Origin: a virus | Strand: one strand, 5' to 3' | Virus record (IMG/VR): IMGVR_UViG_3300037360_000100 | Location: 1-50,558 of that record | DNA: 50,558 bases | Shown here: one piece after another, positions 41,013 to 49,384 of the stretch | Layout of the letters: each line of letters opens with the position of its first letter | Position numbering within the stretch: position 1 is the stretch's first letter | Notes under the pieces: model-generated | Told to the model about the DNA's origin: nothing | Database searches by the model: none | Seen by the model: the letters and a program-made list of their open reading frames with translations, nothing else | Translations under genes and position numbers: made by a program

Positions 41013-41528
41013 ATGAACCCATTTGCACAAGCAACACAAGCACCCGTAGCCGGTTTCGCGCCGGCCGCACAAGTACCCAGTTTTGACAAGCTTTTGAACG
41101 CGACTATGCACGGCGTAGGACGCCCCAAGCCCGAAGAAAATCACAACTACATTGTCGAGGTCACGGACTACAAATTCGTGTCTGGTACCTACCACGTCGA
41201 ATGTGTGATTGTGGAAGCACCCACCGGCGGATCGTCCGTCGGATTTGAGACCAGCGTTTCCCAGAACACTAAATCTAATTGCTGGGAGGGCTACTTCAAG
41301 CGCCAGATATTAGCTAACATGGGCGTTAGCGCCGACGACCCAGCCGCAGTCGCGGCCGCATTGCCGTTTTTAGTCAGATGCCTGACCGAAGCACTCACCA
41401 AGGTCGCAGACCCCAGCCTGCCCGTGCACTTAATCGGACGGCGCATGCAACTGGTAGTTTCGCCGGGCAAGCCGGCTCAACCAGGTAAGAAGTACTACCC
41501 CAACGAGGTATGCTTTCCCTGTAACTAG
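41013..41528 (+). CDS. OB-fold-like ssDNA-binding candidate, 171 aa
   Basis: Start ATG at 41013 with AAGGA upstream. After a disordered Ala/Pro N-terminus, the pattern NYIVEVTDYKFVSGTYHVEC, then LIGRRMQLVVS and KKYYPNEVCFP resembles phage ssDNA-binding proteins (short OB fold ending in xxYPNxxFxP). It has its own promoter and a structured RNA after it, fitting a highly expressed protein. Family not certain. Confidence 0.55.
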   Translation: MNPFAQATQAPVAGFAPAAQVPSFDKLLNATMHGVGRPKPEENHNYIVEVTDYKFVSGTYHVECVIVEAPTGGSSVGFETSVSQNTKSNCWEGYFKRQILANMGVSADDPAAVAAALPFLVRCLTEALTKVADPSLPVHLIGRRMQLVVSPGKPAQPGKKYYPNEVCFPCN

Positions 41529-41536
41529 ACACTTAA

Positions 41537-41593
41537 GCCGCGCGTTTGCCGGGACAAATTTGAAGGCGGGTTCGACTCCCGCCACGCGGCCCA
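41537..41593 (+). ncRNA. 57-nt tRNA-like element lacking a D arm
   Basis: Canonical T arm GCGGG-TTCGACT-CCCGC (41566-41582); an acceptor-like helix (CCGCGCG at 41538 with CACGCGG at 41583-41589, six of seven pairs); discriminator C and encoded CCA. The 21 bases between hold only one short hairpin (TTTG/CAAA around CCGGGA). Either a degenerate tRNA, a tRNA mimic, or the 3' end of a host tRNA gene captured as an attachment site. Confidence 0.55.
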
Positions 41594-41598
41594 AAACA

Positions 41599-41630
41599 GG
41601 GGCGTGGCGTCCTTCTCCGCGCCACGCCCC
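41599..41630 (+). terminator. Strong hairpin after the tRNA-like element
   Basis: GGGGCGTGGCG, 10 bases, CGCCACGCCCC: 11 perfect GC-rich pairs. No T run follows, so it could be an RNA-stability or processing hairpin as well as a terminator. Confidence 0.6.
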
Positions 41631-41659
41631 GGCACACTCTCTGAAAGGAATCCCGCACA

Positions 41660-41830
41660 ATGTCAGAGTATGTTCGCGAATTGTTCGACCTCTTGCCATA
41701 CGAGGACCGCCAGGCCCTCTACCACGGCGATCTTGACCTAGATGACGTATTTGATGGGAACCTTAACCTGGCCGACAAGCGCGAGCTGAACCGCCTGATC
41801 AGATCGTGGGGTGATCGTGTTAACCTTTAA
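41660..41830 (+). CDS. Small acidic protein, 56 aa
   Basis: AAAGGA before the ATG. MSEYVRELFDLLPYEDRQAL, then DLDLDDVFDGNLNLADKREL. Strongly acidic helical; such small acidic early proteins can be DNA mimics or inhibitors, but no function is shown. Confidence 0.6.
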   Translation: MSEYVRELFDLLPYEDRQALYHGDLDLDDVFDGNLNLADKRELNRLIRSWGDRVNL

Positions 41831-42020
41831 CTCTAAAAACGTTTTTGACCGAATTTCCGAGGCCTCTAAGCACGAGTGGCTGCGCCGAGAGGCGACCGCG
41901 GAGCAAATCTGCCCCGCACTCAAGCATGAGACCTCTGCAAACCGAGCCGAGGTCCTGCGGCTGCTGAACAACTGGGCCACACAGCTGGTGAACGGCGCCG
42001 GAAATCGGGTGAGCTCATGA
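41811..42020 (+). CDS. Unknown protein, 69 aa
   Basis: GTG start at 41811 or 41817, overlapping the previous gene by about 14-20 bases; TGA overlaps the next ATG. KHEWLRREATAEQICPALKH, then RAEVLRLLNNWATQLV: two or three helices. No family recognised. Confidence 0.5.
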   Translation: MIVLTFNSKNVFDRISEASKHEWLRREATAEQICPALKHETSANRAEVLRLLNNWATQLVNGAGNRVSS

Positions 42021-42205
42021 AAATCAAGCAAACACGACTGAAAGTGGATGTTACCCTAGAAATAGCGGCGTCTAACGTAGTCCCGATCGTACATGTGCAC
42101 GGAGACAACCTATCAGGCTGGGTGAATGAATTTGCGTGTAGCCCTCATCTGCCTTTCGCAATTGTTGAAGCGGTACGCGCGGCCGTGGATTGGGAGCATG
42201 TATGA
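42017..42205 (+). CDS. Unknown protein, 62 aa
   Basis: ATGA overlaps at both ends. MKIKQTRLKVDVTLEIAASN, VHVHGDNLSGWVN, then a helix. A small alpha/beta protein in a string of coupled early genes. Confidence 0.55.
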   Translation: MKIKQTRLKVDVTLEIAASNVVPIVHVHGDNLSGWVNEFACSPHLPFAIVEAVRAAVDWEHV

Positions 42206-42585
42206 GAATAACCATCGTCGAGAGCCCCTATACCACGCCTAACCGAAGCCGTTTGGAGTGCATCCGGTACGCATGCTGGGCGTGCTTTGACTGCATTGCC
42301 CGCGGGGAGGCGCCCTTTGCGAGCCACCTGCTTTACACGCAGATCTTGCCCGAGACGGATGGCTCCCGCGCCCTGGGTCTCAGAATGCGCGACCGTATTG
42401 CGTTCGCTACCGGCGGCATGATTGCGCGATACACCGACATAGGCGAAACGCCTGGAATGTATCGCGATCAAGACACCACTGCCAAAATTGAAAGCCGAAA
42501 GCTCATAGGCCCTGCGCGGCAGATGTGGCTGAATGGTCTTTGGCCAGCGGCAAGCGCGCGACTTGTGGAGGCACACGGAACATGA
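42202..42585 (+). CDS. DUF7768 protein (nucleoside deoxyribosyltransferase-like)
   Basis: 127 residues from the ATG at 42202 (ATGA overlap). VESPYTTPNRSRLECIRYA, AFASHLLYTQIL-like segment, LGLRMRDRIAF and ARYTDIGETPGM match the DUF7768/DUF4406-like family common in phages, related to nucleoside 2-deoxyribosyltransferases. Possibly acts on nucleotides or modified bases. Confidence 0.7.
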   Translation: MRITIVESPYTTPNRSRLECIRYACWACFDCIARGEAPFASHLLYTQILPETDGSRALGLRMRDRIAFATGGMIARYTDIGETPGMYRDQDTTAKIESRKLIGPARQMWLNGLWPAASARLVEAHGT

Positions 42586-42800
42586 TAGTAACAAAATACA
42601 AAACGATCGTGACTGAGAGTGGATCTGGTCAATTTGCCTGTGCGTTCACGCGCGATTCCAGAACGCCAGGCCTCGTGACACTATCCACCAAAAACGGATC
42701 TGTCAGTCTACCGGGCAATGCTGAAGATGCTGCGCGGTTGATCGCTGCGTACCGCGCTGCTGTAGAAGAAGACGTCGGTTATCGGAGCGTTGTCGTGTGA
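42582..42800 (+). CDS. Unknown protein, 72 aa
   Basis: ATGA overlap with the DUF7768 gene, and its TGA overlaps the GTG of the methylase gene. MIVTKYKTIVTESGSGQFAC then beta strands and a helix (AEDAARLIAAYRAAVEED). No family recognised. Confidence 0.6.
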   Translation: MIVTKYKTIVTESGSGQFACAFTRDSRTPGLVTLSTKNGSVSLPGNAEDAARLIAAYRAAVEEDVGYRSVVV

Positions 42801-43621
42801 TCAGCGATGCTGTATTTCCCTACCCCGGCGGAAAGTCCCGCGCAGCAGAAATTGTGTGGCAGGCTTTGCGCTCAGTGCATAGCTACGTTGAGCCTTTCTG
42901 CGGAAGTGCGGCCGTGTTTCTTGCGAGGCCAAAACGCCTGCGTTTCGAGACATTAAACGATGCTTCAGGCCATGTCGTGAACTTTCTGCGCGCGGTCAAG
43001 TATGCGCCCGATCTAGTTCTGCCCTGGACTCAAATGCTCCGAGCCGAAGCCGAGCTAGTGGCCTGCGGCAAGTGGCTTGCTTCGCTGGACCTCGCTGCAC
43101 AGCTTAAGGGCGGCCTCGGGTTTTATGACCCGGTTGCGGCGGGTTGCTGGGCTTGGTATCTGTCGTGCTCGATTACCGTCAAGGTTATCGGCAACGAGAA
43201 GCAACAGCCTAGGCTGATTCGCCAGGGTACATTGGGGGACAAACGTCGTGTCACGCTACCAGACGACCTAGCGCGCATAAGTGAAAGCCTTCAAGACACG
43301 CGTCTCTTGTGTGGCGACTGGAAAGCCTGCCTAGGACCAGCGAACCACCAAGACAGCTGGCACACAGACCCAGTGGGTGTGTTCTTCGATCCACCCTACA
43401 AGGGATTCGAATGCTACAACGACGGCGCGGCTGGTATTGCGGCTGATGTGGCTGGCTGGTGCAAAGAGCACGGTGCGGATCCTGCGTACCGGATTGTTCT
43501 GTGCGGCTACGAGGGCGAGCATGACTTGCCCGGCTGGTATCAGATACCGTGGGGGACACTTGGACGTGTCGCAAAGAAGCGCCAGGAAATTCTGTGGGCT
43601 AGCCCGACATGTGCAGACTAG
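42797..43621 (+). CDS. DNA adenine-N6 methyltransferase, D12 class (Dam-like)
   Basis: 274 residues. FPYPGGKSRAAEIV (motif X/I region), YVEPFCGSAAVFL (SAM loop), and the catalytic FFDPPYKGF (DPPY). These define D12-class adenine MTases. GTG start overlapping the previous stop. Probably modifies phage DNA against host restriction. Confidence 0.88.
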   Translation: MISDAVFPYPGGKSRAAEIVWQALRSVHSYVEPFCGSAAVFLARPKRLRFETLNDASGHVVNFLRAVKYAPDLVLPWTQMLRAEAELVACGKWLASLDLAAQLKGGLGFYDPVAAGCWAWYLSCSITVKVIGNEKQQPRLIRQGTLGDKRRVTLPDDLARISESLQDTRLLCGDWKACLGPANHQDSWHTDPVGVFFDPPYKGFECYNDGAAGIAADVAGWCKEHGADPAYRIVLCGYEGEHDLPGWYQIPWGTLGRVAKKRQEILWASPTCAD

Positions 43622-43633
43622 AAACGAGTACTT

Positions 43634-44179
43634 ATGGCCGCCGACGCAAGACACATGGCATCCGACGCACACCGCAGAACGCCCGATCACATATTGGCTG
43701 CTACGCGCTGTGTTCTGGGAGCGATCGACCTGGACCCGGCCAGCGACGCCAATGCAAACACACATGTGCAGGCCCAGGTTTTTTGGAGCGAAGAAGGACT
43801 TTTCCGTGACTGGTCTGGCTTCGATGGGTGCCCCTCGCGCGTGTGGCTGAATCCACCGGGCGGGATGCTGAACATGCCTAGTTACCGTGGGTCAAGTGCG
43901 GCCGCTTGGTGGGCCAAGCTTCATAGTGAGTTCAGTCTGGGCCACGTAGGCGAAGCACTGTTTCTGGGCTTTACTCTTGAAATAATGCGCACAGCACAGC
44001 GTTTTGCGTGCCCGCCGCCGCAGATGTATCCGTATTGCATACCTAAAGCTCGGCTCGAATTCCCGTCCAGCAATGGCGCCGGATCTAGTTCACCTGCGGC
44101 AGCAAGTGCGGTTTTCTATCTTGGTCCTAATACGGATCGGTTCCGCAAGGTTTTTGGCCTGATTGGCTGGTGTACGTGA
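43634..44179 (+). CDS. Phage DNA N-6-adenine methyltransferase (NPPG type)
   Basis: 181 residues. CVLGAIDLDPASDANAN and VWLNPPGGM are the typical signatures of the small phage Dam family (T1/P1-like), with LFRDWSGF between. Second adenine methylase in a row, probably with a different site. Its stop overlaps the polymerase GTG. Confidence 0.82.
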   Translation: MAADARHMASDAHRRTPDHILAATRCVLGAIDLDPASDANANTHVQAQVFWSEEGLFRDWSGFDGCPSRVWLNPPGGMLNMPSYRGSSAAAWWAKLHSEFSLGHVGEALFLGFTLEIMRTAQRFACPPPQMYPYCIPKARLEFPSSNGAGSSSPAAASAVFYLGPNTDRFRKVFGLIGWCT

Positions 44180-46215
44180 ACCAATATCTAGCCCTCGACA
44201 CAGAAACCTTTCTGATGCGTCAAGGATACATGGCGCCGCACGTGGTGTGCGTGTCTTGGGCCTGGCAAGGACAGTCCGGGCTGATTCACCACACCGAAGC
44301 CGAGGCCTGGCTACATGAGGCTTTTGACTCAGGTGTGGGGTTGGTTGGTGCGAACATGCCCTATGACATGTCTTGCATCGGCATGACTTGGCCTAGCCTG
44401 TGGCCGAAAATCTGGCAGGCCTACAACACCGAACGTGTGTTCGATGTGCTGGTCAGGCAGAAGCTCCAAGACCTGGCCCGCGGAATCTACCGAGGTTTCC
44501 GGTCCGACAAAGGCCTTTGGATCCCCCTTAACTACAGCCTGGATGCAGTACAACACAGGTACACCAAGACCCACCTGGATAAATCTTCAGACACATGGCG
44601 CCTTCGTTACAGCGAGTTGCACCCGGTACCGCTTGATCAGTGGCCCGAGGCCGCGAAAACCTACGCGGTAGACGATGCGATCACGACCCTGAAGGCCTTC
44701 GAAGGCCAAGAGGCTAGAGCCCTCGAGGACCGTCTTGGGTCCTGGTACCACGTGGATCAGCACGCACAGTTCCGCGCCGATTGGTGGTTGCACCTGGCGA
44801 GCGTGGTCGGTATCCACACCAGCGCCGACGCTGTGGCGAAACTGAAAGACGCGGCCGGCGCGGAAATGCAGCACCTGTGCACCTTGCTTGAAGACGAAGG
44901 CCTTCTTTTGGCGGGCATCAAAAAACGCAAGGCCGTGCAAGCTCGGTTCAAACATCTGGCGGATACCGAGGGCATTAAGCTACGTATGACGGTCGAAAAG
45001 CGAAGCAAGAAAGGCCGACCGATAGACAAGAAAACGGGCCTAGAAAAGCCTTTCATGCCGCAGATCTGCACGGACTCAGACGCCTGCATTGAATCCGCCG
45101 ACCCGATTCTAATTGCCTTCAGTGAGTACGTGTCAGCACAAAAGACTTTCGGGGCTGAGTGCGAGGCCTATGGTCGGGGCACCGAGTTACCCCTACATAC
45201 ACGTTTTGAGGTGCTCGCGGCTACCGGTCGAACAACGTCCAGCGGTCAGAAAGTGGACGGTCAACAGGTCGGAACCAACACACAGAACGTGAGAAGCCGC
45301 CCCGGCGTACGTGAATGCTTCGTTCCCAGGCCGGGTAACGCGTTCATTTGTTGCGACTACGATATGGCCGAATTGCGCGGCCTGGCCCAGGTCTGCATCT
45401 CGACCCTAGGCCAGAGCCGTCTTGGCGAGATGCTGAACGACGGCGCCGACGTGCACCTAGAGTTTGCCTCGCGCATGCTGCACATGAGTTACGAGGACAC
45501 GGTTAAGCGGTATAAGAAACGAAAACAAAACCCAGACGAGCCCATCGAACCGCGCACCGGCACGCCCGTTATCTACAACGCCAGGCAGACCGGAAAGGTC
45601 AATAATTTCGGACGCCCGGGTGGTATGGGCGATGCCAAACTTGTGTTTGCGGCCCGCAAGCAGTACGGGGTAGTTATCACGGTAGACGAAAGCCGCGCCT
45701 TGAAACGGGTGTGGCTGGATATGCTGCCAGAAATGCCTCACTACTTCCGCATGATCAACTCGTGGGGTCGAGATAATGACTACACGGTCGAACACCTGTG
45801 GACCAATTTACTGCGCAGCAACATCCCCTACTGCGCGGCCTGTAACAGCCCATTTCAAGGGCTCGTTGCAACCATGATGAAAAATGCCGGTTATCTGATT
45901 TCTCACGCCTGCTACGCAGAGCCGGATTCACCCCTATACGGCTGCTTGGTTGTGAACGAGGTTCACGACGAAATCGTGGTTGAGGCACCAATCGAACGCA
46001 TCGGTCTTGTTGCGCCCGAGGTCAAGCGTCTTTGGGTTGCAGGCGCAGCCCCGTACCTTCCCGACGTACCTCCGACGGCAAGCCCAGTGGCTATGAATGT
46101 GTGGAGCAAAAATGCCGAGGCTGTATTTAGTTCGGCCGGCGCTATGGTTCCGTGGCGTCTGCTAGGAGATTACAACGAGCCGACGTTCGATTTGAATGGC
46201 ACACAAATCAATTGA
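44176..46215 (+). CDS. DNA polymerase family A with 3'-5' exonuclease
   Basis: 679 residues from the GTG at 44176. Exonuclease Exo I LALDTETFL and later acidic motifs (GANMPYDMS, YAVDDAITT). Polymerase motif A CDYDMAELRGLAQ, motif B QTGKVNNFGRPGG, motif C VNEVHDEIVVE. A full replicative phage polymerase; no 5' nuclease. Motif B has a Gly/Arg pattern seen in some phage Pol A enzymes. Confidence 0.9.
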   Translation: MNQYLALDTETFLMRQGYMAPHVVCVSWAWQGQSGLIHHTEAEAWLHEAFDSGVGLVGANMPYDMSCIGMTWPSLWPKIWQAYNTERVFDVLVRQKLQDLARGIYRGFRSDKGLWIPLNYSLDAVQHRYTKTHLDKSSDTWRLRYSELHPVPLDQWPEAAKTYAVDDAITTLKAFEGQEARALEDRLGSWYHVDQHAQFRADWWLHLASVVGIHTSADAVAKLKDAAGAEMQHLCTLLEDEGLLLAGIKKRKAVQARFKHLADTEGIKLRMTVEKRSKKGRPIDKKTGLEKPFMPQICTDSDACIESADPILIAFSEYVSAQKTFGAECEAYGRGTELPLHTRFEVLAATGRTTSSGQKVDGQQVGTNTQNVRSRPGVRECFVPRPGNAFICCDYDMAELRGLAQVCISTLGQSRLGEMLNDGADVHLEFASRMLHMSYEDTVKRYKKRKQNPDEPIEPRTGTPVIYNARQTGKVNNFGRPGGMGDAKLVFAARKQYGVVITVDESRALKRVWLDMLPEMPHYFRMINSWGRDNDYTVEHLWTNLLRSNIPYCAACNSPFQGLVATMMKNAGYLISHACYAEPDSPLYGCLVVNEVHDEIVVEAPIERIGLVAPEVKRLWVAGAAPYLPDVPPTASPVAMNVWSKNAEAVFSSAGAMVPWRLLGDYNEPTFDLNGTQIN

Positions 46216-46240
46216 CTCTGGGGCATTTCCCTGTCACACT
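46212..46240 (+). promoter_or_regulatory. Promoter after the polymerase gene
   Basis: TTGACT, 17 bases, CACACT. It overlaps the polymerase stop and serves the five last early genes. A GAGAGA site precedes the ATG at 46256. Confidence 0.65.
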
Positions 46241-46255
46241 GCAAGAGAGATCCAG

Positions 46256-46420
46256 ATGTACTTTAATGCTGTGCGAGGGTGCGAGGGCTGTTGGTGCGAC
46301 GATCAAGGACGCGTGATCCAAAACTGTGCGATAGCAAGACAAAGGATGCTTTACCATTACGGGCCACCTGCATACTCTGTTGACCCGCTACGAACGAAGG
46401 ACAGCTATTGCGCACTATAG
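46256..46420 (+). CDS. Small Cys-rich protein, 54 aa
   Basis: ATG at 46256 with AGAGAGA upstream. MYFNAVRGCEGCWCDDQGRV, then QNCAIARQRML: four Cys in two pairs suggest a zinc knuckle. Ends after the resolvase start (overlap 13 bases). Confidence 0.6.
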   Translation: MYFNAVRGCEGCWCDDQGRVIQNCAIARQRMLYHYGPPAYSVDPLRTKDSYCAL

Positions 46421-46965
46421 CCATCGACCCTGGCGCAATTGCGGGTGTAGCGTCTGCGATCGGGTCCACCTTGGTTGACGTCCAAGTCATGCGCCTAAAT
46501 CCGTCCTACGCGGCCTACAATTGGTGGAATGACCACAGACCGGTTCTTACACACACAGGCAGTGGCACGATCGTCGGCCGTGGTAACCGTTTGATCGCGC
46601 AGGCAATCGAGCACGGCAAGGAAGTACAACGTCGCTTTAGTTTGCTGCACCCCATGCCCTGCGACCGGGCAATCGGTGAAAAGCCCCTTCTGACTCAGCA
46701 CAGGCCGGTCAACTCAAGCCCGGACATAATCACCCGAGGCAACGACCTGATTCAGACGGCGATCCGCCTGGGTGTGTACCTGGAGGCCTGCCAAACCAGC
46801 GATGTGACCCTGGTTTACCCAGGCCAGTGGAAGGGCCAGGTTCCGAAAGACATCCACAACCGACGCGTCTTGGCCAAGCTTACGCCCGCCGAGCGGGCCT
46901 TGGTTCCGAACGACCACAACGCAATCGACGCAACAGGCCTACTACTGTGGGCTCTGGAAAGGTAG
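46408..46965 (+). CDS. RuvC-like Holliday junction resolvase
   Basis: 185 residues. Start TTG with AAGGACA upstream. TIAIDPGAIAGVA (first catalytic Asp), AIGEKPLLTQ (Glu), and HNAIDATGLLLWAL (last Asp) follow the RuvC-fold order. It resolves branched DNA before packaging. Confidence 0.8.
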   Translation: MRTIAIDPGAIAGVASAIGSTLVDVQVMRLNPSYAAYNWWNDHRPVLTHTGSGTIVGRGNRLIAQAIEHGKEVQRRFSLLHPMPCDRAIGEKPLLTQHRPVNSSPDIITRGNDLIQTAIRLGVYLEACQTSDVTLVYPGQWKGQVPKDIHNRRVLAKLTPAERALVPNDHNAIDATGLLLWALER

Positions 46966-46971
46966 ACCGAA

Positions 46972-47538
46972 GTGCAAGTAAAAGAACACCCAGCAGCAGC
47001 CGAGCACAGGGCGAAAATCGCCCTGATTCAACCCTGTCAAATCACGGACCAGGAAAGCCTTGACGGTGCTACGGTCGTGCTTAAGCAGGTCAATGCAAGG
47101 CTTAAAGAACTTGAAGCCGAGCTTAAAAGCTTCACCGAGCCACACAGGGAGGCTGAGGCCAAGGTCCGCTCCTGGTTCCGCCCGGGGATTGACGCAGGCA
47201 AAGAGCTAGTGACCCTTCTGAAGGGCAAGATCGGCGCCTACCACCTTGAGCAGCAACGACTACAGACCGCCGCCCTGGCCGCTGCTGCAGAGCAGTTCAA
47301 GGCGGGCCAGGTCGAGTCGGGTACAACGGCCTTGGCAGCCGTGCCCGAGGCGCCTACCGCGTCCAAGGGCGTCGGCGTGCGCATGGTTGAAAAGTTCCGG
47401 ATTGTGAACCCCGACCTGGTACCACGTGAAGCTTGCAGCCCAGACGAATCCAAAATCAAAGCGCTGCGCGCACTAGGGAGCGAAGTGCCAGGCGTTGAAT
47501 TCTACCAAGATACCCAAGTTGCAGTGAGGTTGAAATGA
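46972..47538 (+). CDS. Coiled-coil phage protein, 188 aa
   Basis: GTG start. A long coiled coil (VLKQVNARLKELEAELKSF, EPHREAEAKVRSW, KELVTLLKGKIGAYH) then a globular end (VEKFRIVNPDLVPRE). Resembles widespread phage coiled-coil proteins of unknown function found near replication genes. Confidence 0.65.
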   Translation: MQVKEHPAAAEHRAKIALIQPCQITDQESLDGATVVLKQVNARLKELEAELKSFTEPHREAEAKVRSWFRPGIDAGKELVTLLKGKIGAYHLEQQRLQTAALAAAAEQFKAGQVESGTTALAAVPEAPTASKGVGVRMVEKFRIVNPDLVPREACSPDESKIKALRALGSEVPGVEFYQDTQVAVRLK

Positions 47539-47807
47539 AAGACCTAAACAGCGTCGGCTACGGCTCAGCGTACACAATGCCTGTTGCGACTGCGTGCGTG
47601 GACGACACCGTCGAGCACCCTGTGCACTACACCAGGCACCCGTCAGGCGTTGAGTGTATCCAGGTGACCGAACACATGAACTTCTGTCTAGGCAACGCGG
47701 TCAAGTACCTCTGGCGCGCCGGTCTCAAGGGACCCACTTTGGAGGACCTCAAAAAAGCACGCTGGTATATAGACCGCGAAATTGAGCGGCTTACGCCCAA
47801 GCCGTAG
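47535..47807 (+). CDS. DUF3310 protein
   Basis: 90 residues. EHPVHYTRHPSGVECIQVTE, then FCLGNAVKYLWRAGLKG and LEDLKKARWYIDREIERL is the DUF3310 signature of small phage proteins, often near nucleotide metabolism. ATGA overlap upstream. Its end overlaps the opposite-strand tail gene by 17 bases. Confidence 0.88.
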   Translation: MKDLNSVGYGSAYTMPVATACVDDTVEHPVHYTRHPSGVECIQVTEHMNFCLGNAVKYLWRAGLKGPTLEDLKKARWYIDREIERLTPKP

Positions 47808-48600
47808 AAGTGACCTTAGCGCGTGCATTGAAGTAGTACACGCCCGGGATATCATCAGATCCGGACACAGCGCCAGTAATAAGGGCGTAAAATCGGGTCT
47901 GGTGTGTCGCGTCACCTACGAAAGACGCTAGGCTAATAGGCATTGCCGGCGTATATGTAACGTAGTGTTTAAGCTGAAATTGGCCGTAGGTGGAGCTTGT
48001 GTCGGTCTGGTACCCCAGCTCGTCCACAACAACCGGATCAAGGTCGAGGCCTCCCGCACTGTGCACGGTCTGAAGCGAAAGGCGCGGAAGGCTCGATGGT
48101 AGTGAAGTACCCCACGCACCTGAGCCCATGACTTGAATCGAAAGCTCAGTTAACAGGCCATCCTTGGGGAGTATGTCACTCAGGTCTATGGCCCACACGC
48201 GGGCCGAGCCAAACTGAGCAAGCACGGGCTGGTAGTGGTTGCCTGAGCCGAAAATCGTTCCGGCCCCTACGACTTCCGACGTGTGCGCAGGGTTTTCGAT
48301 CGCCGGCGTGCCGTCGGTTACGTCAACTGCGCGCTCGATCGGGATCAGAACGACGCGCGGAGTTGCGCTTAGACTCAGGGGAATTGCCTCGCGCAGGTAC
48401 GCGAGCCAATCGCCAAAACCGCCTAGAATGAAGTTCATGACGCGGCCGCCAAACTTGCGCCCGCCGATCACGCCCTGGGAAATGGCCGTCGACGGGTCTA
48501 GGCGCGTGCTTAGCCCAGCTTCGGGCAATCCAGCCGTGACGGTTGCGTCTGTTGCGGGGAGTGGAAGGGCTTGGCTGGGGACTGGTAGGCCTGTTGTCAT
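47791..48600 (-). CDS. Tail protein, 269 aa
   Basis: ATG at 48600 overlapping the stop of the DUF2612 gene, with GGAG upstream. Ala/Pro/Thr-rich N-terminus, then PAMPISLASFVGDATHQ and beta-rich segments. Last gene of the leftward late block; probably a tail fibre or fibre-attachment protein by position. Confidence 0.6.
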   Translation of the reverse strand: MTTGLPVPSQALPLPATDATVTAGLPEAGLSTRLDPSTAISQGVIGGRKFGGRVMNFILGGFGDWLAYLREAIPLSLSATPRVVLIPIERAVDVTDGTPAIENPAHTSEVVGAGTIFGSGNHYQPVLAQFGSARVWAIDLSDILPKDGLLTELSIQVMGSGAWGTSLPSSLPRLSLQTVHSAGGLDLDPVVVDELGYQTDTSSTYGQFQLKHYVTYTPAMPISLASFVGDATHQTRFYALITGAVSGSDDIPGVYYFNARAKVTSTAWA

Positions 48601-49166
48601 AGGGAGTAGCTCCAAAGGCCGGCGGTGCTCAGGCCCGCGGCCGTGTCAAATCCACCTGGCACGGTCATGTCCGCGGTTGCGATTGCAAATTCAAAGGCCG
48701 GCGCGCTAGACTGTAGCAGGTAGATAGGCACGCCACCAGGCGCGGCCCGCTGCAACAGGGTGTGCGCGACTTCGCGAAATTCCGCGGTCATGGCGTCGGA
48801 CGTGTAAATCTGGATGGTCGTACCCCACTCGTCGTAAGTGAAGCTCGAAAAGAGGATACCAGCCACGGCCAGGAGGTCCGTGAACTTGCCTTGGCTCCGG
48901 TTGACCCGAATGCGGGCCTGAATTAAGGCTCGGTAAGTGGTGTCGTCGCCAAGTCTTGGCTGCCCGACCTTGCGACCAATCCAGTCAAGGCGAAACCCGG
49001 TGGCCGTGTCTGGGTTGAAGGCGTCGCGCACCGCGAAAATGGCGTCCTCAATGTGCTGTATTTGCCACAGGTAGCAGGCCAAACGCGCCAGGAACTTATG
49101 TCGGCCCCTGTACTGGGATACGACCTTGGAGGTCCCGTCAGTGATGTGATCGATGGTTGGAATCAT
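48597..49166 (-). CDS. Baseplate protein, DUF2612 (gpI-like)
   Basis: 189 residues. GFRLDWIGRKVGQPRLGDD, YRALIQARIRVNRSQG and EWGTTIQIYT are typical DUF2612 segments, a gpI-like baseplate-fibre adaptor. Coupled to the XhlA-like gene by ATGA. Confidence 0.82.
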   Translation of the reverse strand: MIPTIDHITDGTSKVVSQYRGRHKFLARLACYLWQIQHIEDAIFAVRDAFNPDTATGFRLDWIGRKVGQPRLGDDTTYRALIQARIRVNRSQGKFTDLLAVAGILFSSFTYDEWGTTIQIYTSDAMTAEFREVAHTLLQRAAPGGVPIYLLQSSAPAFEFAIATADMTVPGGFDTAAGLSTAGLWSYSL

Positions 49167-49384
49167 AGAAACTTCCAGAGGGCCAGACCGAAACTAGCCA
49201 AAGAAACCCCGATTGAAACGGCCCAGCGAACCCGGCTACGGCGCAGGGTTGCTTGAAACGACTTGGCCGCGTCGTACTCGGCCTGCGCCTTAACGTGTAG
49301 GTCAAACGCCGTCCTAAGGCTCGTGACGCCCTCAGAGATAGAGTCAAGCCGCTCCAAAATGTGCAGTTCAAGGGTTGAAGTCAT
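49163..49384 (-). CDS. XhlA-like membrane protein, 73 aa
   Basis: Helical/coiled-coil N-terminus (ILERLDSISEGVTSLRTAF) and one C-terminal membrane segment (WAVSIGVSLASFGLALW). This is the plan of haemolysin XhlA/holin-associated proteins. It sits among tail genes, with ATGA overlaps at both ends. A lysis-related role is possible. Confidence 0.6.
   Translation of the reverse strand: MTSTLELHILERLDSISEGVTSLRTAFDLHVKAQAEYDAAKSFQATLRRSRVRWAVSIGVSLASFGLALWKFL

Noticed and set aside
41537-41593. Ordinary tRNA gene
   Set aside because: No D arm and no 7-base anticodon loop; only the T arm and acceptor are tRNA-like.
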